Assembly (NCBI GenBank): GCA_034437575.1
Contig: DAOTTY010000286.1
Span: forward strand, 1-17,646
Length of the DNA stretch: 17,646 bases
DNA from: DAOTTY01 sp034437575
GTDB lineage: Bacteria > Chloroflexota > Anaerolineae > Aggregatilineales > Phototrophicaceae
Direction of reading: 5' to 3'
Within the stretch, counting starts at the first letter, position 1. The number at the start of each line of letters is the position of its first letter. Positions 14,615 to 17,646 of the stretch are shown piece after piece. A program made the translations under genes and the position numbers. The notes beneath the pieces are model-generated. The model saw only the letters and a list, made by a program, of their open reading frames with translations, was not told the DNA's origin and searched no databases.

Positions 14615-15847
14615 TTAGTTGTCTACCAGGGTGTTGTCTAGCAAAATGAGGGACTCGCCATTATAAAGGGCGATGATGCCACTCTCGGCCACGATGAGGT
14701 TAGTAAACAGGATTTCGTCACCGTTGCTTAGTTCAATGGTGAGGGTGAGGGTTTCGTCGGGGTCTTCATCAATGATGTAGTCGGCCTCACCAATGTCCAG
14801 GCCGTTCATCTGGATGGCGACCTGGCCTTCACAGTCGAAGTTGAAGTTCATGGTCAGTTCGTCGTCGGCGATTTCCCAGATGCCTGCGACGAGGGTATCG
14901 ACCGGGTAAACATCGCAGCCGCCCGCAGTGGATGTACCAGGGTCAGTTTCTTCGGTGCTTTCAGTCGTACCGGGTACGGGGTCTTTTTCTGGGCCGCCCT
15001 GGACGACGGCCCCGCCACTGGCTGAGTCCAGCGTGTAGTCCAGCGCAAAATCGCCCGTTGTCAGGCCGTTAGCAATGCCAAAGCGCCCCACTGCCACCAG
15101 ATAGGTGCCCGTTTCTGGGATGTCTACTTCCAGGCAAGAGTTGGTGCCTTCACCGGGGCAGTCGTCGTTTTCGGCCAGGTTTTCAGTTAAACCGGTATCC
15201 GTAACGATGAGCAGCGTATCCAGGTTGCCAGCGGTGGCCTCTGCCGTAAAGGAAGCGGTATCGCCCGTGTTGGCGCTAAAGCAGTAGGTCACAAAGTAGT
15301 TGTCGTCATCCACCGTGCCACGAAGCGCGTCCCCCGGCGCAATGGCGGCGACGTTGGCCGGGCAATCACCCGCTGCAACAACTGTGCCACTGCCCGCTGC
15401 TTGCTGGTCAAAGGTAATGGAGAAGGTACCTTTACTGGTTCCTGCGTCACCGCCCAAGCGGGCCACACCAATGATGTACTCTGCGGTCACATCCACTTCA
15501 AAGGTAAGCACGTCCGGTGTGTTGGTAAAGGCAAGCACGTCAGAGGCAAAAATAACTTCCTCGGTTTGCGAATCTAACACAGAAACGAAGCTCTCCAGAT
15601 TGCCGCTGAGGATGTCCAGTTCAATGGTGATGGTGTCACCCGCTTCGCCGTCAAAGCAGAAGGCCCATACATAATCCACATCATCAATGTCGCGCTCAAC
15701 CGTTGCGCCAGATTGGATGAAGCGGACGGGGGTGCAGATGTCATCGAGTTGGGCCATAACAGAGGCGGGGAAACCCAGCCCGGCGATGGTCACGATTGCA
15801 GCCAGCAATGCAGACCCGGATACAAATGAGATAATACGACGCTTCAA
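14615..15847 (-). CDS. Secreted protein with two pre-peptidase C-terminal-like (PPC) domains
   Basis: 410 residues from a TTG start. GGGAGG lies 5 bases before the TTG and a textbook signal peptide then begins: MKRR, a hydrophobic core at about 5-27, and cleavage after PASVMA at residue 32. A longer frame from GTG 15934 would start at the predicted transcription start and bury the signal peptide. Two similar beta-rich domains follow (about 38-155 and 160-290), each with the pattern GDTITIELD or GDTASFTAEA...GNLDTLLIV and Y-I/L-V-GV-R-GG/GRFG. This matches PPC/jelly-roll modules found at the ends of secreted enzymes. A Thr/Glu/Pro linker (about 295-325) leads to an acidic C-terminal domain with one cysteine pair. 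No catalytic domain is visible; the protein probably binds or adheres. It has its own promoter and terminator. Confidence 0.8.
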   Translation of the reverse strand: MKRRIISFVSGSALLAAIVTIAGLGFPASVMAQLDDICTPVRFIQSGATVERDIDDVDYVWAFCFDGEAGDTITIELDILSGNLESFVSVLDSQTEEVIFASDVLAFTNTPDVLTFEVDVTAEYIIGVARLGGDAGTSKGTFSITFDQQAAGSGTVVAAGDCPANVAAIAPGDALRGTVDDDNYFVTYCFSANTGDTASFTAEATAGNLDTLLIVTDTGLTENLAENDDCPGEGTNSCLEVDIPETGTYLVAVGRFGIANGLTTGDFALDYTLDSASGGAVVQGGPEKDPVPGTTESTEETDPGTSTAGGCDVYPVDTLVAGIWEIADDELTMNFNFDCEGQVAIQMNGLDIGEADYIIDEDPDETLTLTIELSNGDEILFTNLIVAESGIIALYNGESLILLDNTLVDN

Positions 15848-15943
15848 CTTGTCCTCCCTGGGAGAATTCAACTGGGTATGAAATAAAACAAACATTATTT
15901 GTGGGGTGAGGGGGCACCTGTGTGGGTACGTCACCTTAACTTA

Positions 15944-15972
15944 ACTATATGTGACTTATGAACCAATGGCAA
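15944..15972 (-). promoter_or_regulatory. Promoter of the PPC-domain gene
   Basis: On the minus strand: -35 TTGCCA (15972-15967), 17-base spacer and -10 TATAGT (15949-15944). The start would be near 15937, leaving a leader of about 90 bases before the TTG at 15847, and it excludes the GTG at 15934 as a usable start. Confidence 0.65.
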
Positions 15973-16025
15973 ACAAAGTCGTGTAAAAATGTGGGTTGTA
16001 AGGTGCTTGTGTGTGTGGGGGCAGA

Positions 16026-16055
16026 TTGGTGTTCATCACCTGTATGGTCTATAAT
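16026..16055 (+). promoter_or_regulatory. Promoter of the GAF-SpoIIE phosphatase
   Basis: -35 TTGGTG (16026-16031), 18-base spacer and perfect -10 TATAAT (16050-16055). The start near 16062 gives a leader of about 27 bases containing AGAGGTAGG. It rules out the upstream GTG at 16011. Confidence 0.6.
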
Positions 16056-16088
16056 GCGATACAAAAACAGAGAGGTAGGGTTTCATCT

Positions 16089-17360
16089 ATGCCGGAAAAC
16101 CCACAACAGGATATTGCCGCCCTGGGCGAAGAACACCTGAAAACGCTCTACCACTTCAGCGTGAACATGAATTCCAGCCTGGATTTCAACACGGTGCTGA
16201 ACAACTTCATGGACTCGGTCATGAAGATCACCAAGGCGCAGCGCGGCTTTGTGATGATTGACGAGGAAAACACCGGGCACATGCGGGTTATTGTAGCGCA
16301 TGGCCTGAACAATGATACGTTAGCTGAGGAAGGCTACAGCACCAGTATCGTCGGGCAGGTGGTGACGACCCGCGAGCCGCTGCTAACCAACAACGCGCAG
16401 TTCGACACACGCTTCCCTGTTGGGCAAAGTATCATCATGCGCGGGCTGCGGGCGATCTTGTGTGCGCCGATGATTGTGCAAGACCGGGTGTTGGGGGCGG
16501 TTTATGTGGATACCGCCATGAAAGACGGCACATTTTCCCCCAGTGATTTGGGTCTGCTAAACGCGGTCTGTGGTTTTGCGGGCACATCTATTGAGAATGC
16601 GCGTTTGTACGCCGTCGCGGTGGAAAAAGGCCGCCTGGAACGTGAGTTGCAGATGGCCAGCGACATCCAACACAGTTTGCTGCCGAAACGTATGCCCGAT
16701 GTAGCCGGTTATGAAGTGACGGCGCGGTGGCGGGCTGCGCGTGAGGTGGCGGGTGATTTTTATGATGTGTTCAGGCTAGAAAGCGGTAACCTGGGGGTGG
16801 TCATCGCGGATGTATCGGACAAGGGTGCCCCGGCGGCGATGTTTATGGCTGTGGCCCGCACGATGATTCGCAGTCACGCCCACGCAGGCGATTCCCCGGT
16901 TGAAACGCTGCGTAACACCAACGATCTCATCCTGGAAGACGCGGACAGCGGCATGTTCGTAACAGTGTTCCACTCCGTCTTCGAGGCCAATGGCAAAAGC
17001 ACACACGTCAACGCCGGTCATAACCCGCCGATTTTGTTCCGGCAGGCCACGGGCGAGGTCATTTTTATGCAGCGGGGGGGGCGGGCGATTGGCTGGTTCC
17101 CGGATAATCCGGTGTCCCCGGAGTATTTGCAGATGGAACCCGGCGACTTGCTCATCTATTACACAGATGGCCTGACCGAGGCTGAGAACCTTCAACACGA
17201 GTTTTTCGGTGAAGGGCGGCTGTGTGCCGTCATCGAAGAAGGTCACGATTTGCCGACCGAACAACTTGCCGATTACATCTTGCAGCATGTGGATCACTTC
17301 TGCGGCGGGGCACCCCCATTTGATGACCTGACGCTGGTGGTTGTGCGTTACACAGGCTAA
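16089..17360 (+). CDS. GAF-domain SpoIIE/RsbU-type protein phosphatase
   Basis: 423 residues from ATG 16089. A GAF sensor domain occupies about 17-172 (LKTLYHFSVNMNSSLDFNTV, then RAILCAPMIVQDRVLGAVYV and FAGTSIENARLY). A short coiled linker (VEKGRLERELQMASDIQHSL) joins it to a PP2C-like SpoIIE domain (about 200-423). The metal-binding residues are intact: EVAGDFYD (219-226), IADVSDKG with Asp241, YYTDGLTEA with Asp360 and FDDLTL with Asp412-Asp413; NAGHNPP is also present. Such enzymes dephosphorylate anti-sigma-factor antagonists in partner-switching pathways when a signal binds the GAF domain. No antagonist, anti-sigma or sigma gene lies in this window, so the partner is elsewhere. It is divergent from the PPC-domain secreted protein. 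Confidence 0.93.
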   Translation: MPENPQQDIAALGEEHLKTLYHFSVNMNSSLDFNTVLNNFMDSVMKITKAQRGFVMIDEENTGHMRVIVAHGLNNDTLAEEGYSTSIVGQVVTTREPLLTNNAQFDTRFPVGQSIIMRGLRAILCAPMIVQDRVLGAVYVDTAMKDGTFSPSDLGLLNAVCGFAGTSIENARLYAVAVEKGRLERELQMASDIQHSLLPKRMPDVAGYEVTARWRAAREVAGDFYDVFRLESGNLGVVIADVSDKGAPAAMFMAVARTMIRSHAHAGDSPVETLRNTNDLILEDADSGMFVTVFHSVFEANGKSTHVNAGHNPPILFRQATGEVIFMQRGGRAIGWFPDNPVSPEYLQMEPGDLLIYYTDGLTEAENLQHEFFGEGRLCAVIEEGHDLPTEQLADYILQHVDHFCGGAPPFDDLTLVVVRYTG

Positions 17361-17394
17361 ACGTGAAGATATTCTAACCCCTGGCCGCCAGATA

Positions 17395-17427
17395 TATCCC
17401 AAAAAAGCGCCCATTATCCCAAAAAAG
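17395..17427 (+). repeat. 13-bp direct repeat, 20-bp period
   Basis: TATCCCAAAAAAG occurs at 17395-17407 and again at 17415-17427. The 20-base spacing is about two helical turns, and the pair sits just upstream of the promoter-like element at 17431-17459, as a regulator site would. Confidence 0.7.
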
Positions 17428-17430
17428 TGT

Positions 17431-17459
17431 TTCGTTTTGGGGTTGATTTGCGATATACT
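17431..17459 (+). promoter_or_regulatory. Candidate promoter upstream of the inverted repeat
   Basis: -35 TTCGTT (17431-17436), 17-base spacer and -10 TATACT (17454-17459). The -35 is weak; a flanking activator could compensate. The predicted start near 17466 falls in the first arm of the inverted repeat. Confidence 0.4.
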
Positions 17460-17463
17460 GTCC

Positions 17464-17590
17464 AACGGTGCGGGTGAGATGTAAATCACTCATCGCCCCC
17501 ACCCCACAATCCCACATAGACCACCTTTCGCGGCAGCGACACCCCCCCATTCGCACCGTTATGGTGTTTTACCCCTTTTTTCTATTTTGC
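17464..17590 (+). ncRNA. Possible small structured RNA (low confidence)
   Basis: AACGGTGCG (17464-17472) pairs perfectly with CGCACCGTT (17552-17560), extendable inward to 13 pairs with two wobbles. A hairpin GGGTGAG/CTCA..CCC (17472-17498) lies inside. T-rich sequence follows (about 17566-17587). No known RNA family (6S, SRP, tmRNA, RNase P) is recognisable. It could also be only an untranslated leader or a pair of inverted protein-binding sites. Confidence 0.3.
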
Positions 17591-17602
17591 CCCTGTTTGC
17601 CC

Positions 17603-17631
17603 TTGACCCGCTCCGCAGGGGCGCGTATACT
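17603..17631 (+). promoter_or_regulatory. Strong promoter for a gene beyond the right edge
   Basis: -35 TTGACC (17603-17608), exactly 17 bases, -10 TATACT (17626-17631). It is the best promoter match in the window. The start would be near 17638 and the gene it serves lies outside. Confidence 0.75.
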
Positions 17632-17646
17632 ATCTCTCACGCTAAA

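Noticed and set aside
15848..15934. N-terminal extension of the PPC protein from GTG 15934
   Set aside because: It would begin about 3 bases from the predicted transcription start and hide the signal peptide that starts at the TTG with a good ribosome site.
16011..16088. Upstream GTG start for the GAF-SpoIIE phosphatase
   Set aside because: The perfect TATAAT at 16050-16055 lies inside this extension, so the transcript begins after it; ATG 16089 has AGAGGTAGG upstream.
17374..17556. 60-residue minus-strand frame in the last intergenic region
   Set aside because: No ribosome site, no recognisable domain, and it runs across the direct repeats, promoter and inverted repeat.

Overview
The window is a stretch of bacterial chromosome with moderately high GC, short intergenic gaps and several non-ATG (GTG, TTG) starts. 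It carries a Firmicutes-style cluster (RNase J, YqeY, PgpH, YbeY, DgkA), vegetative promoters with -10 boxes close to TATACT/TATAAT, secreted beta-rich acidic proteins and an MDMPI/DinB-fold protein. No rRNA, tRNA or other taxonomic marker is present. My best guess is a Chloroflexota (Anaerolineae-like) bacterium; this is inference from gene content and style. I saw no phage, IS element or CRISPR, so this looks like core chromosome.

Layout. 2-550: 3' end of a surface/secreted protein with a Thr/Pro/Glu 9-residue tandem repeat, followed by a clear rho-independent terminator. 551-948: gene-free, with terminator, small hairpins, a REP-like remnant and a promoter. 949-1476 (+): small two-helix membrane protein of unknown function. 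It converges tail to tail, with overlapping stop codons, on 1473-2489 (-), a glycerol-1-phosphate-dehydrogenase-like protein that appears to have lost all three metal ligands. Divergent from it, 2659-4464 (+) encodes a 601-residue protein resembling the glutamate-cysteine ligase/carboxylate-amine ligase fold.

4465-10405 (+) is the core block: ribonuclease J behind a complex leader, a palindromic intergenic element, then yqeY-pgpH-ybeY-dgkA with abutting or overlapping ends. It combines RNA processing (RNase J, YbeY), nucleotide second-messenger breakdown (PgpH) and lipid-carrier phosphorylation (DgkA). A second tight group follows: a membrane-anchored TIM-barrel/glycosidase-like protein, a GNAT acetyltransferase and an MDMPI-like protein (10460-13124), whose end overlaps an M20 dipeptidase on the other strand (13114-14508).

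14615-15847 (-) is a secreted protein with two pre-peptidase C-terminal-like domains, with its own terminator and promoter. It is transcribed divergently from a GAF-SpoIIE phosphatase (16089-17360, +). The last 286 bases hold no convincing gene, but they contain a 13-bp direct repeat, two promoter-like elements and a long-range inverted repeat that could close a small structured RNA.

I did not find a clearly new multi-gene system. The best leads are the metal-site-less dehydrogenase beside the ligase-like protein, the RNase J leader, the nested palindromes at 6395-6476 and the structured region at 17395-17646.
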